DNA from: Beijerinckiaceae bacterium
GTDB taxonomy: Bacteria; Pseudomonadota; Alphaproteobacteria; Rhizobiales; Beijerinckiaceae
DNA: 64,000 nucleotides
Direction: 5' to 3'
Assembly (NCBI GenBank): GCA_947452455.1
Contig: CANGBX010000002.1
Location: forward strand, 434,001-498,000
The translations under genes and the position numbers were made by a program. Below are positions 11,101 through 20,600 of the stretch, piece after piece. The notes beneath the pieces are model-generated. The model was given only the letters and a program-made list of their open reading frames with translations. It was not told the origin of the DNA and searched no databases. The number at the start of each line of letters is the position of its first letter. Positions within the stretch are counted from its first letter, which is position 1.

Positions 11101-14100
11101 TTATTGACCCGGAAGAGCTTGGCGGTGTCATATCAATCCAAATAACTTGGCTGTTCGATGTCACAGCCGAAACATTTCCGGATGCACTTGTCTGGCGCAC
11201 TTGAATGTCGCCAATCTGGTATTTGTTGCCTCCGGTCAATTGCGGAAGCGTGAAACTGGTTCCGCTTCCTGTGAACCAAGTCACGCCTTTATTGAGTGAA
11301 TATTGCCAGGTTGCGCCACTCACTAGGCCACTGACATTGACTATGCCGTCATTGGTGACAAAATCATTGCCAAATTTGCCAGTGTCATTGGGCAAAGCGA
11401 TTGTCGGCGCCGTGACAACCGTCGTATCAACCTTGATCGTGAACGCACTCGTTGCTGCAGATTCAGAGCCAGCAGCGTTCACATATTTCGCCGTATAATT
11501 GTGGGTACCCGCAGTGACTCCTGTGAGTTGATAGGACCAAGTCTTCGTTGTGCCTGATGTATCAACAATGGCAGACCCGACCTTTGTCGTGCCTTCATAA
11601 ATATCAATCTTGCCAGCACCACCAGCAGTGCCAACAAGCAAGGGCGATGTATCATCGGTCGTAACGCCTGATACCGAGGGCGATGCCGAAGTTGACGTGA
11701 CATTGCCGATATCATCAACAAAACCGCTGATCACAGGAACGGCGGGTGTAGATGTGTCGACTGATAGAAGGAAGCTTGTACTCGTAAGCCCTGAATTCCC
11801 TGCAATATCGACTGCGTAGGCAACTACCGAATATGAACCAGATGCCATATTAGCCGCCGGCGTATAACTCCAGTTCGTTTGTGTCGCACCAAGAGTGACG
11901 CTTCCGGTGACCCCCGGACCAAAAGAGCCATCAGCTTTGATCAAATTATATCTGACATAAACTGTAGAACCGGCCTCTGATGTCCCATAGAAAGTAGGCG
12001 TTGGGTCATCGGTCGTCACATTGGCCGTCGTGAAATTATCTTTCAAATTTCCGACGTTATCCGTGAAACCTGTGATCACAGGAACAGATGGTGGAGTGAT
12101 ATCGACAACATATTTTGTCGGCAAAGCTGAGCCGGATTTGATGTTACCCGCAGCGTCGACAACCTGAAGCACCACCTTGTTAGCTGCAAAGACATCGCCA
12201 TCATTGAAATCCCAGAAATAATAATAGACCCCATTGTTCTGTCGTACCGGTCTTAAATCAGCGAAGGTCAAACCACCATCAATGCTAATCTGGGGCTTTT
12301 CATCAGCTGCATAACCGTAAACAGGATCAAGCGTGTCAATACGCCAAGAGGTTTGTCGAATATAAGTGAGCGTGGAATTACCCGACGTCAGTGTTCCCGA
12401 AGTAAAGGAAAGCTGTGCACCATAGGTTGGCGCCACGCGATCCAGTTTAATCGCAGCTGCATTGCTTCCCGCATCTGACAGATTTCCCGCCTTGTCGGTC
12501 TGGCGCACCTGCAGATCGCCAATGGCATAAGTGCCATCCGTGCTCAGCGTGAAAGTCGCCCCGCTCCCCGCCGTCCAGGCGCCTGTGCCAATTTTATATT
12601 CCCAGGACGCGCCGTCCTCCAGACCTGTCACCTTGATGATATTGTCCTTGGTGATCAGGTCACTGCTGCTTGAACCCGTATCGCTGTTGAGCGACAGGCT
12701 GGGTGCGCTTGGTTTGGTGACATCAATATGTGTTTCAGGCAGCATTGTGCTTTGCGAGACATTGCCCGCCGCATCGATCTGGCGCACTGCAACAGCCGTC
12801 GAGCCCAGATAATCGCCCGGTGCTAATGTGAAAAACCCGAGACTGGATGCCTGGGCTTCGCTCCATGTCGTGCCGCCATCTGTCGAATATTGCCACGAGC
12901 CCGTGCTCTCAATATTCGTTACATTGATCCTGCCATTGGTACTATAATTATCGCTCGCACTCGTACCGGTATCGCTAGCCAGAGCAAGCGTGGGTTTTGC
13001 AGGCGCCGTCACATCGACATTAATGGTGAAATCAGAAGTAGAACTCGACAGATTGCCCAGACTATCCTGCGTTTTTGCTGAAAATTTACGGGCGCCCTCC
13101 GCCAGCGCGCTTGCAACCTGATAAGACCAGAGCCCATTACTGTCAGAATTAACACTAGCCAGAATGGTTGTGCTGCCATCTAGATAAATATTGACCTGCG
13201 TATTGGCAGCCGCAGTGCCCTTCAAGAGCGGCAAAGTGTCATCGGTAAAGGTGCCGGAAGCGGCGGTGTTGGGAACAACGGTCCCAACATCATCCTTGAA
13301 ACTATCAATGGTTGGGGCTGTCAGATTATAATTAAAAGCAACAGGTGAAGTCGTATAGGCTGTCTTCACCATCGGGTTGCCGGAATTCTGTGCGCCTTCA
13401 TCAACACCGGTCTTGTTGGTGGCCGCATCGAAACCCGCAAAATTATAATCGAGGGTCAGATCGCCAGAACCCGAACCCACACTCACGGTCACATCGACGT
13501 AATATTTACCAGAAACAGAATCATAATTGGATTTGATAGATTCCGTTCCGGTCGTTTGGCCCGCTATCGACAAGACACGTGGCGAATTTTTGGTGTCTGT
13601 CGATGTGGTGCTTAGTGTAAAATTCGTTGTTTTCAAATTAACGACAGATTCTGAAAATTCAACACGAAAGGTTGTTGTCGGCGCAGTGACAGTACCGCTA
13701 GCCGAGTTTGTGATGCCCTTCACAATGGGGCCATCCATCAGCGTGACAAAGCCATCACGCAATCCTGCTGCCCCGACATCCACACCCGCGAAAGAGATTT
13801 TGCCGCCCGTGGCAAGCACATCAGAACTCGATGTTGCAATCACTTGCCATGCATCACTTTCCGTTGCACGCCACGCAAGGCTCATGCCCGAGCGGCCGGA
13901 ATATGTATCTGAGACTTGTTGGACTGTCTGTCCGGACTGCGCGGCTAGAGAGGCAACGTCAAAGGAGACATCGACCTTGCCACCACTGCCTCCCGACACA
14001 TCAACAGCCCAAGAGCGTGTAAAACGTGTCACGCCAGGGTTACCTGGATTTACCGTCGCATCCACGGCTTTAAATTGGGGATCGGCCCCATCATTGCCAA

Positions 14101-17100
14101 ACATAATGCTGGCGGTCGCAGAACCGGCAGCTGCAAAGAATCCTGCATCACTAATGATCAAGCCGCCATTGGCCGAGGATGTTTTGGCGGTGCTCGCGCT
14201 CGCGCCATCTTTCAGAATACCGTCGATATCAGATGCATATGCAAGCTGAAGTGCTGCTTTTGCAGTCGCGCTCGCACTCGCGACTGCATTCACCACATAG
14301 AGATCTGACACGCCAGAAGCTAGAGACAAGATATAGGCTTGCGATTCAGCATTGGCCAAAATGGTCGTCTCTGCCGAAGTCAGGGTACGATTATAGGCGA
14401 TCACCGCACCCATTTGCCCTGTAAATCGCGCTCCAATCGAACCAATGGTGGCAATGTTCGTCGAGCTAATGGAACTGCCCGCATAAGTAACACCATTGAC
14501 CATGATCGAAGTTGTAACGCCATCACCACTTATATAAGGACTTGAGGCTGATCCTATGACCCAAGATTGGCCAGAAGCAGAAACCAATTTTCCTGTTGTT
14601 CCCGATTGACCAACAAAGCCGATGCCATCAGCTGCATCGTTTGTTGTAAAAAAGCCGTAGGAATTAGGACCAGTCCCTGATGAGAAAGAATTGAATGGGC
14701 CGTTTTTGTCGGCAACCTGAGGCTGTTGACTTAACGGATCGACATATTGAGCTGATGACTGACCGACGTAAAAAAGTGTTCTCGGAGTCAAAATGCTTGA
14801 GAGGGAGAGATAATCCGAGCTGGCCGTATTAATCGAATAAGTTGTAGTCGATCCACTGACTGTGAACGTGGGGACCCCCACGAATGAGAGATATTTGCGT
14901 CCAGTTGCCGGATCTGTTGCATAAACTGGCTGATTGCCGGTTGTGTTTTGCTTGGCATTATTTCCGTTGCCACTCAAATCATTTAATTGATTTACAGCGT
15001 TGCCTGTCGTTTTGACAGAAGACGTAATGCTCGGGTCTAACCACAATAAAAGGCTGTCTTGACCAAGCCCACCCGGCGACCAGGCACCCGTAAAATAAAC
15101 AGTCGTTTCTGCAGATGAAGATGTTTTATTCTGTGCATCAGTCACGATGAAAGAAATGGCTATGAACCCATTGCCGAAGTCGGAACTGGGTACACCATAA
15201 CTCCAACTTCCATCTGCATTGACTGTTGTGATATAAGGCGTGGATTTCTTGACTAAGGGCCCATAGGAATAAACAAGCTGTTTGCTTGTAGCATCCGTCT
15301 TAACCGTCACTTCTCTTGTATAAACATCAATGGTGAGAGTCGAACCTGGCTGTTTGGTCGTCGTGGTCGTAATACCATTAGAGGTCGTTGCAAAGCCCGT
15401 AAGCGTCAGGCCATCAACAAGAGAACCTGTCGTTACAGTGTCAGATTGGGTTGTTCCAAACCTGTCCGATATTGTAAAAGTCGGATCAGCTGTATCCTTG
15501 TAAAAGCTCATAACGAAAGTGCCGGACTGTACGGATTGTCCGGCTACAGTCGCATTTGCTGTAAATGTAACGGTATATTTTCCATCAATATTATTAGCCA
15601 AACTTGGCAACTCATAAGTCCACTTATTATTCACAATGTCATTACTTGTCGGCGCCACATTCGTAAGGGTGTAATTTACGCCTGATCCAGTAGGACCGGC
15701 GACTTTGACTGTTAATGTGGATCCGGATGGTAAATCGGTTCCATAAAATGTCGGCGTTGCATCGTCCGTTGCCGGTGTTGCTTGTGTCGATGTGAAAGCA
15801 ACGTCAGTGACTGTACCGGAATTATCCGTAAAACCACCAAGAGACGGCGTGCTCATTTGCAGAATTTTTATATTAACTGCCATCCCTGATTTTGATGTGG
15901 GCACACCGGTCGAGCTCGCCGCCGTTCCATCAATAAAATTGCCAGCACTATCGACAAGATAAAGATAGTAAGTGTCATTGGATTGTAAAATCCCCGAGGT
16001 CGTACTGATATTTTTATAATTACTATTTGCTAAAAGATTCAAATTAATCAAATTTCCGCTAGACCATACATCGTTGCGCGAACTTAAAACACTCCCGTCG
16101 GCATTAAAACGAATAGTGCGTATTGCACCGCCGATATTTGTCAATTTTGATACTTGATCCGCTGTCAGATTAATTCTGAAAAGAGTATTTGTTGTCACAC
16201 TCACTGAAGAATCGAATGAAGTATAAGGAGTTGACGCATTCCCTGAAAGAATGGTGTTGTTTGTTGTATCCAGAACGGTCGGAGCTGTGGTGCGAATATG
16301 AATATAAAACGAAGCATCACTTGTGATAGCTGATTCAGTGAAGCCAGAATATTCTTGGGTTATAGCCAGACGGACAGTACCCTCACTCAGGGCATTGTTA
16401 ATATCGGGCGAGATCTTGTATTTGCTCGAAGCATCTGCCGTTGCCGTTCCCAGTAATTTAATTTTATTAAGCGAAGAATCAATCGCATAAAGTCGAACGG
16501 TTGCTCCGACTGCACTGGCTGAACCAGAAAATGTTGGTGTCGTATCATTGGTCCAACTTGCAGTCGGAACATCTGCTCCAGCCTTGAATCCAACGGAAAC
16601 AGTTAAGCTGGAAGGAGTGAAATTTGGAGTTTTATCGTCAAGAAAATTTGCATCCACAGTTGGTGCGGCGGCCGGCGCCAGCTCATGCACATAATTTTCC
16701 GGCGCAAGAACCTTGGCTTCAATCACACCTGTCGTCTTTTCCAGCGTCCAGTCAGCGCCATGATTGGTGAACCCCACCGCATCAGCCGAGGCCGCGACAT
16801 CGCGCCCTGTTTCCTGCGACAATGTCTTGATCAGGGTCTCGCCATCCGTGCCTTTGGCCACATCGCAGCCATAGAGAAGAATATCGGCACCGACCGCGAG
16901 AGATTGCGTCCAACTATTCATATCGGCTTCATGCGCCTTGATCGCATCAACGCCGATCCAGTTTTTTCCGAGCTCGAATGAGCCTTCCACACCATGGCCA
17001 ACAATATGCACGGCCGAAATATCATGCAGGCCCTTCAGCGTGTCGGTGATTTTGGTGATGCCGTCGTCTTGCGCATCCACAACCACGATGAGGCGATTGT

Positions 17101-17434
17101 CGCCTGCCGTCTTTTTGAACGCGTCAATGTCGGACACGCGACTGTCGATAAACACCACTTCAACGGGAGCAGGCGCAGCGGGTGTGGGCGGCACGGAGGC
17201 CGCTGCCATCATCTTTGTCAGGTCTGCAGCAGATTTGGCCGTTGAATCCGTCTGGCCCGTATCTACCGAATCGGAAGCTTGTTTGGCGGCATCGGCTACA
17301 ATGGCCACACCCGCGCCGTCAAAGACCATGCGCGGCTCCAGCGCGATCAATTCGCCTGCCAGCGGATCACGCCGCAAACCCAGAGCACGAATAGCAATTT
17401 CTTCACGAGACAATGGCGCAAATGGCTTGTTCAT
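5108..17434 (-). CDS. giant exported repeat protein: LEPR motif, DUF4347, ~28 Ig-like modules
   Basis: A 4,108-residue protein from ATG at 17434 (the frame extends to a TTG at 17491 with no ribosome site). Near the N terminus LEPRMVFDGA (residues 32-41) is the LEPR-XLL-type motif seen in giant exported proteins. Residues ~90-251 match DUF4347: VHIVGHG (His147) and ILLYGCDVA (Cys190) have the spacing and hydrophobic setting of a caspase-like His/Cys pair (inference). About 28 Ig-like or cadherin-like modules of 85-110 residues follow, each with D.AGN and TNDTTPT phrases. They are interrupted at ~800-1030 by a concanavalin/LamG-like domain (LLLWLDPS, LNDLSGNGNNA) and a following beta domain. 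A Pro-rich linker (near 5,700) precedes a ~200-residue C-terminal domain ending LLAEELG. I see no GGxGxD RTX repeats. It heads the export operon, so it is the likely cargo: an adhesin or biofilm/surface protein. Confidence 0.9.
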   Translation of the reverse strand: MNKPFAPLSREEIAIRALGLRRDPLAGELIALEPRMVFDGAGVAIVADAAKQASDSVDTGQTDSTAKSAADLTKMMAAASVPPTPAAPAPVEVVFIDSRVSDIDAFKKTAGDNRLIVVVDAQDDGITKITDTLKGLHDISAVHIVGHGVEGSFELGKNWIGVDAIKAHEADMNSWTQSLAVGADILLYGCDVAKGTDGETLIKTLSQETGRDVAASADAVGFTNHGADWTLEKTTGVIEAKVLAPENYVHELAPAAAPTVDANFLDDKTPNFTPSSLTVSVGFKAGADVPTASWTNDTTPTFSGSASAVGATVRLYAIDSSLNKIKLLGTATADASSKYKISPDINNALSEGTVRLAITQEYSGFTESAITSDASFYIHIRTTAPTVLDTTNNTILSGNASTPYTSFDSSVSVTTNTLFRINLTADQVSKLTNIGGAIRTIRFNADGSVLSSRNDVWSSGNLINLNLLANSNYKNISTTSGILQSNDTYYLYLVDSAGNFIDGTAASSTGVPTSKSGMAVNIKILQMSTPSLGGFTDNSGTVTDVAFTSTQATPATDDATPTFYGTDLPSGSTLTVKVAGPTGSGVNYTLTNVAPTSNDIVNNKWTYELPSLANNIDGKYTVTFTANATVAGQSVQSGTFVMSFYKDTADPTFTISDRFGTTQSDTVTTGSLVDGLTLTGFATTSNGITTTTTKQPGSTLTIDVYTREVTVKTDATSKQLVYSYGPLVKKSTPYITTVNADGSWSYGVPSSDFGNGFIAISFIVTDAQNKTSSSAETTVYFTGAWSPGGLGQDSLLLWLDPSITSSVKTTGNAVNQLNDLSGNGNNAKQNTTGNQPVYATDPATGRKYLSFVGVPTFTVSGSTTTYSINTASSDYLSLSSILTPRTLFYVGQSSAQYVDPLSQQPQVADKNGPFNSFSSGTGPNSYGFFTTNDAADGIGFVGQSGTTGKLVSASGQSWVIGSASSPYISGDGVTTSIMVNGVTYAGSSISSTNIATIGSIGARFTGQMGAVIAYNRTLTSAETTILANAESQAYILSLASGVSDLYVVNAVASASATAKAALQLAYASDIDGILKDGASASTAKTSSANGGLIISDAGFFAAAGSATASIMFGNDGADPQFKAVDATVNPGNPGVTRFTRSWAVDVSGGSGGKVDVSFDVASLAAQSGQTVQQVSDTYSGRSGMSLAWRATESDAWQVIATSSSDVLATGGKISFAGVDVGAAGLRDGFVTLMDGPIVKGITNSASGTVTAPTTTFRVEFSESVVNLKTTNFTLSTTSTDTKNSPRVLSIAGQTTGTESIKSNYDSVSGKYYVDVTVSVGSGSGDLTLDYNFAGFDAATNKTGVDEGAQNSGNPMVKTAYTTSPVAFNYNLTAPTIDSFKDDVGTVVPNTAASGTFTDDTLPLLKGTAAANTQVNIYLDGSTTILASVNSDSNGLWSYQVASALAEGARKFSAKTQDSLGNLSSSTSDFTINVDVTAPAKPTLALASDTGTSASDNYSTNGRINVTNIESTGSWQYSTDGGTTWSEAQASSLGFFTLAPGDYLGSTAVAVRQIDAAGNVSQSTMLPETHIDVTKPSAPSLSLNSDTGSSSSDLITKDNIIKVTGLEDGASWEYKIGTGAWTAGSGATFTLSTDGTYAIGDLQVRQTDKAGNLSDAGSNAAAIKLDRVAPTYGAQLSFTSGTLTSGNSTLTYIRQTSWRIDTLDPVYGYAADEKPQISIDGGLTFADLRPVRQNNGVYYYFWDFNDGDVFAANKVVLQVVDAAGNIKSGSALPTKYVVDITPPSVPVITGFTDNVGNLKDNFTTANVTTDDPTPTFYGTSEAGSTVYVRYNLIKADGSFGPGVTGSVTLGATQTNWSYTPAANMASGSYSVVAYAVDIAGNSGLTSTSFLLSVDTSTPAVPVISGFVDDIGNVTSTSASPSVSGVTTDDTSPLLVGTAGGAGKIDIYEGTTKVGSAIVDTSGTTKTWSYQLTGVTAGTHNYTAKYVNAAGSESAATSAFTIKVDTTVVTAPTIALPNDTGKFGNDFVTNDGIVNVSGLVSGATWQYSLNKGVTWFTGSGTSFTLPQLTGGNKYQIGDIQVRQTSASGNVSAVTSNSQVIWIDMTPPSSSGSIKFPDSNVDNSIPNSNKIVGANFFYASDFDAQTSGGYLRYSLDSGTTWQLSTDGFVYLQDGFYPKNTIKTQLIDLAGNASSIGGITTDLTVINTPPDALVLTLPAETGVSLIDGVMKNKTVTVSSLVSIRADWEYSIDGGVNFTQGSGTSFDLGDGTYASGQIQVRQTYFGLVSAISSNSAALTIDTSAPEVTWVADKTSLKAGETTTITFTASESIDGLTATDFTVSGGTLSAFTQSSTNAKVYTATFSPATNFNGTATVTLTGAYTDIAGNAGTLKTPVSLSVDTTAPSLSSLAITATGGQNNYLNAGDVVTVTATFTQSVTVTGTPRVALNIGGVTRYATYKSGDGTTGLTFTYTIASGDTDSNGISIDANKLELNGATLIGSSGNNVVLDHAAVSDNATLMVDTAAPTITISSSQPALKIGETATITFTVSESVLGLDASDFTVSNGALSNFARVGTSNVYTATFTPSSSFEGSANLSFGGSYTDLAGNEGLAPPSSLSLAVDTKAPTTPAIHSVNDNVDPVQGTVANNGFTNDTTPTLTITAEAGSVVKVYDGSTLLGTATETSTAGTYNFTTSALSSGSHTFTVKATDVAGNESAASATYAVTIDASAPSTPTITSVTDNVDPVQGVVVNSGATNDTTPTLTITAETGSVVKVYDGTTLLGTATETSTAGTFTYTTSALNSGNHSFTVKATDAAGNESSQSSAYAVSIDTTTPATPTITSVTDNVDPVQGIVANSSATNDTTPTLTITAETGSVVKVYDGSTLLGTATETSTSGIFTFTTAALSNGGHSFTVKSSDSAGNESGVSNSYTVTIDASAPAKPVISNLNDDASPVTGTVSNNGYTNDTTPTLTITAESGSVVRVYDGSTLLGTATETSTLGTYTFTTANLTADVHAFTVKATDAAGNESVASSSFTITIDTTKPPAPVLTLSTDSGSNGSDRLTNDATMTLTAEAGTSVVVTFKNGTKTVTKPTYTGGGATPLLISLTPQDLADLGDGPLTVTAVATDAAGNASDAATSNFTLDRTAPTLALSTSATSLKAGEFATITFTLSEAVTGLDVSDFDVTNGSLSNLVQSTTDPKVYTATFTPKTSFNGTGKIEFKTTGSFADIAGNAGNAQSVTSGPLSFALDTTAASISSVALTSQTGAQNNYLNEGDTVTATVTFTEAVNVTSGTPQLAFKIGNDTKYAIFKGGSGTSSLTFTYSIGAGETDTNGISLDASVLTLNGAAITTKSSGNSVVLGHAPVADNATYRVDTTKPDAPVLALGTGVADGATSAEATATGGVVTLTAESGSSVVVTFTNGTKTITKNVTGNGATPVAALLTTADLASLGDGTISVSAKATDLAGNVSDAGSTSFTLDTVKPTKPVVTPGPGVDDGATGEEAKQDKGVVTVTADPDTDVTVTFTNGTKKVNKTVKGGGATPVPVILTQDDINTLGDGPITVSAIAKDAAGNDSDGGTTSFTLDTVAPKLTVTSSATALKIGETAILTFEASEDVLDLTIDDFNVTHGTLSNFVRSSTNPKIFTATFTPEAGFEGQAGVTLKGSFTDKAGNAGSLNSFAGIAIDTNAPAVALTSYDDNVDPQSGNFALSTPTNDTTPTFNGTGEAGAKVEMFRRDGANLVSLGTTTIVNGKWSITPGSALGEGTYQIFARVTDSAGNSADTANSTLVIDQGTSGKLDGFDDGTGTPDVAKPFDGPAQSTDVKFVGQAEKGARVDVYRRDGNKVVLIGSGTSDPQTGKYSVRNSVSLDEGDSTIFVRITDAAGNSVDTADSKLTISLPRAPSASPEPVVVTETPKPVVPAVFPKPEAQADNQVSSTFGVPLGSVFDVKTVNSIVVTTDGKAFRRDVTGSVGDAASPIQQIPAVEYASYLRPAFVEVGILVRERGAAFVQAREDLPQIDVVKITSRPEVAPYIEDTKTGRILVRRDGPSEVRMEIEITMRDGTVIRQQIRVDTKSGQFTVNSPDGAWLMPQSLDQQLAGLLWGDVTELADLLAEELG
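8330..9590 (-). repeat. four tandem ~312-bp coding repeats in the giant gene
   Basis: Within the giant gene four consecutive Big_6-like modules of 103-104 residues are nearly alike. Each carries TNDTTPTLTITAE, SVVKVYDGSTLLGTATETS (or a one-residue variant) and F/YTVKATDxAGNES. The DNA encoding YDGSTL recurs at about 8495, 8806, 9117 and 9430. This is the least diverged part of the protein, which points to recent duplication or ongoing homogenisation. Repeat number is likely to vary between strains. Confidence 0.9.
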
Positions 17435-17611
17435 GGGCAAAGACCGGATTTTGAAAAATGAATTTTGACAAACAACGAGGCGCTGACGCAACGTCGTTTG
17501 TTAATAATGAGATAACAATAACACGGCGCAGCCCGAGGTCTACCCATTCAGGGTGTCCTCTTGGTGACAGTGTGAAAATTAATGGTGAAGCTCTACTGCA
17601 GGTTGAAAAGG
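17435..17611 (-). promoter_or_regulatory. upstream region of the giant-protein operon
   Basis: The 177 bases between dnaE and the giant gene hold the only room for the operon promoter. An inverted repeat TTGTTA-N9-TAACAA lies at 17498-17518, and the surrounding AT-rich stretch stands out. I cannot assign a -35/-10 pair with confidence, nor a regulator. Confidence 0.35.
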
Positions 17612-20600
17612 CTAAACGTGTTCAACCGATACGACGCCAGGGATCGCTTTAATGGCACCTGCCATTTGCGATGAGACCTGATAGCGGCCGGGCAATTTCA
17701 CCTCGACCTCGCCGCGCTCTTTGTCGAGCATCAGCACGAAGGAGATTTCACCCTCGCCGCGTTGGCCTAAGCGCGCCGTGAGCGAGGAGAGTGGGCTCTC
17801 ATCACGCAAGAAAATGCGCAGGCCCTTTTGGACACGCTGCGCGGCAACATCCAATGGCTCGACAGAGACAATGCGCGCACGCACATCCTCACCCTCGACA
17901 TTGGCTTGCAGCCCCACCAGCACAACCGCGCCTTTTTCAAGCTGGTCGCGATATTGGTTGAGGCCTTCCTGAAACATAATGGCCTCATATTGCCCGCTCT
18001 GATCCGACAGAGTGACAATGCCCATTTTATTGCCAGATTTTGTGCGCCGCTCTGTGCGGTCCAATACGGTTGCCGCCAGCCTTGCAGCTGAGGCACCTTT
18101 TTTCACGGCGCGTGAAAATTCGGCCCAACGCTCGACACGCAATTTCTGCATCACATTCTGATAATCATCGAGCGGATGGCCCGAGAGAAAGAAGCCCACC
18201 GCATCAAATTCGCGACGCAAACGCTCGGCTGCAGGCCAGGCAGGCACTTTCGGAATGGTGATTTTTTCGGGCTCCGACAGGGCGCCGCCAAAGAGTGAAT
18301 TCTGCCCCCCTGCCCGCTCGGCTTGCGTGCGATTGGCGATTGCCAAGACCGTTTCAAGGGCTGCAAAAGCGCGCGCGCGCTCGGGCTCCAATTCATCAAA
18401 GGCGCCGGCTGCGCAAAGCGATTCCAAGACGCGCTTATTGACATCGCGCGGGTTGATGCGCGCGGCAAAATCGGCCAGATCACGGAAAGGCTTGTCACCA
18501 CGCGCGTCCACAATCGCTGCCGCCTGTCCTTCGCCCACGCCCTTCACGGCCGACAAAGCATAGCGGATGATGAGCGTGCCATCTTCGGTTTCATGCACAT
18601 CAAAGTCGACGCCCGAAGAGCGCAATGACGGCGGCTCGACACGAATACCCAGACGGCGTGCCTCATTGCGGAATTCCGACAATTTGTCGGTGTTGCCCTT
18701 ATCCAGCGTCATGGAGGCTGCCAGAAACTCCACGGGATAATTGGCCTTGAACCAACCTGTTTGATAGGCAATCAGCGCATAGGCAGCGGCATGTGATTTG
18801 TTGAAACCGTAATCGGCAAATTTCGCCAGCAGATCGAAAATTTCATCGGCTTTTTGCTGGGTGATTTTCTTTTCCAGCGAGCCCTTCACGAAGCGCTCGC
18901 GCTGCGCGTCCATCTCCGCCTTGATCTTTTTACCCATGGCGCGGCGCAGAAGATCGGCTTCGCCCAGCGAATAGCCCGACAAGATCTGCGCGATCTGCAT
19001 CACCTGTTCTTGGTAGATGATAACGCCGCAGGTTTCTTTGAGCACAGGCTCGATGAGCGGGTGAATGTAATCGGCTTCAATCTCGCCGTGTTTCACCGCG
19101 CAATAGGTCGGAATATTGGCCATGGGGCCGGGTCGATAAAGCGCCACCAGCGCGATAATATCTTCCAACCGGTCGGCACGCATTTCGGCGAGCGCTTTGC
19201 GCATGCCAGCCGATTCCACCTGGAACACGCCGATGGTTTCACCGCGTCCCAGCATTTCATAGGTTTTCTTGTCGTCCAACGGAATGGCGCTGATATCGAC
19301 TACAATGCCGCGCTTCTTCAAGAGCTCGACTGTGGTCGACAAAGTGGTCAGCGTCTTCAATCCGAGAAAGTCGAATTTGACGAGCCCTGCTGGCTCCACC
19401 CATTTCATATTGAACTGGGTGGCGGGCATATCGGATTTGGGATCACGATAAAGCGGCACCAATTCATCTAGCGGGCGGTCACCAATTACAATGCCCGCGG
19501 CATGGGTCGAGGCATTGGAATAAAGCCCTTCCAATGTTTCGGCGATCTTCAGCATTTTGCCGACATTGGGATCAGCTTCCGCCGCCTCGCGCAGGCGCGG
19601 CTCGGATTCAATCGCCTGTTTCAGCGAGACGGGGGCCGCCGGATTTTGCGGCACGAGTTTGGCGAGCTTGTCGACTTGGCCAAGCGGCATTTCGAGCACG
19701 CGCCCGACATTGCGCATCACGCCGCGCGCCAAAAACGATCCGAAGGTGATGATCTGCGCGACCCGATCAGAACCATAGCGATCCCGCACATAGCGGATGA
19801 CCTCTTCACGCCGTGTCTGGCAAAAGTCGATATCAAAGTCGGGCATGGATACGCGTTCGGGATTCAAGAAACGTTCGAACAGCAAACCAAAGCGCAGCGG
19901 ATCAAGATCGGTAATGGTCAAAGCATAAGCGACCAGCGAACCCGCACCCGAACCACGGCCGGGCCCCACCGGAATGCCTTGCAACTTGGCCCATTTGATA
20001 AAATCGGCCACGATCAGGAAGTAGCCGGGGAATTTCATGCGCGTGATAATCGAGAGCTCGAATTCAAGACGCTCTTCATAATCACTGGTGGCAAGGCCGG
20101 GCGCCGGCCCGTATTTGTCGAGACGGGCCCGCAAGCCTTCACGCGCTTGGCGCGCGAGTTCCTGCGTTTCAGCTTCTTCGGAGGCTTGCGCATCTGAGGC
20201 AACACCGCCCGTCGTGAAGCGCGGCAGTATGGGATTGCGGGTCAGCGGACGATAGGAACAGCGCAGTGCAATTTCGACACTATTGTTCGTCGCCTCGGGC
20301 AGATCGGCAAAGAGCTCCAGCATTTCGGAGCGCGTCTTGAACCGATGTTCGCGCGTCAGGCGGCGGCGATCCCCCGCCGAGACCAAAGTGCCATCCGAAA
20401 TACAGAGCAGCGCATCATGGGCTTCATAATCGGAGCGGGCCGGGAAATAGGCCTCATTGGTCGCAACGAGCGGCAGGCCGAGTTCATAGGCCATGTCGAT
20501 AAGCACCGGCTCATGGGCCCTCTGTTCGGGCGTGTCATGGCGCTGCAATTCAATGTAGAGGCGCTTGTCGAAAAAGGGGCGCAGGGCATCGAGCCTGGAG

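Noticed and set aside
5108-17434. RTX adhesin or LapA-type protein
   Set aside because: No GGxGxD nonapeptides and no LapG-type retention module seen.
17489-17491. TTG as start of the giant gene, and TTG at 5095 for TolC
   Set aside because: No ribosome site and the ATG further in gives a normal N terminus; used ATG 17434 and 5023.
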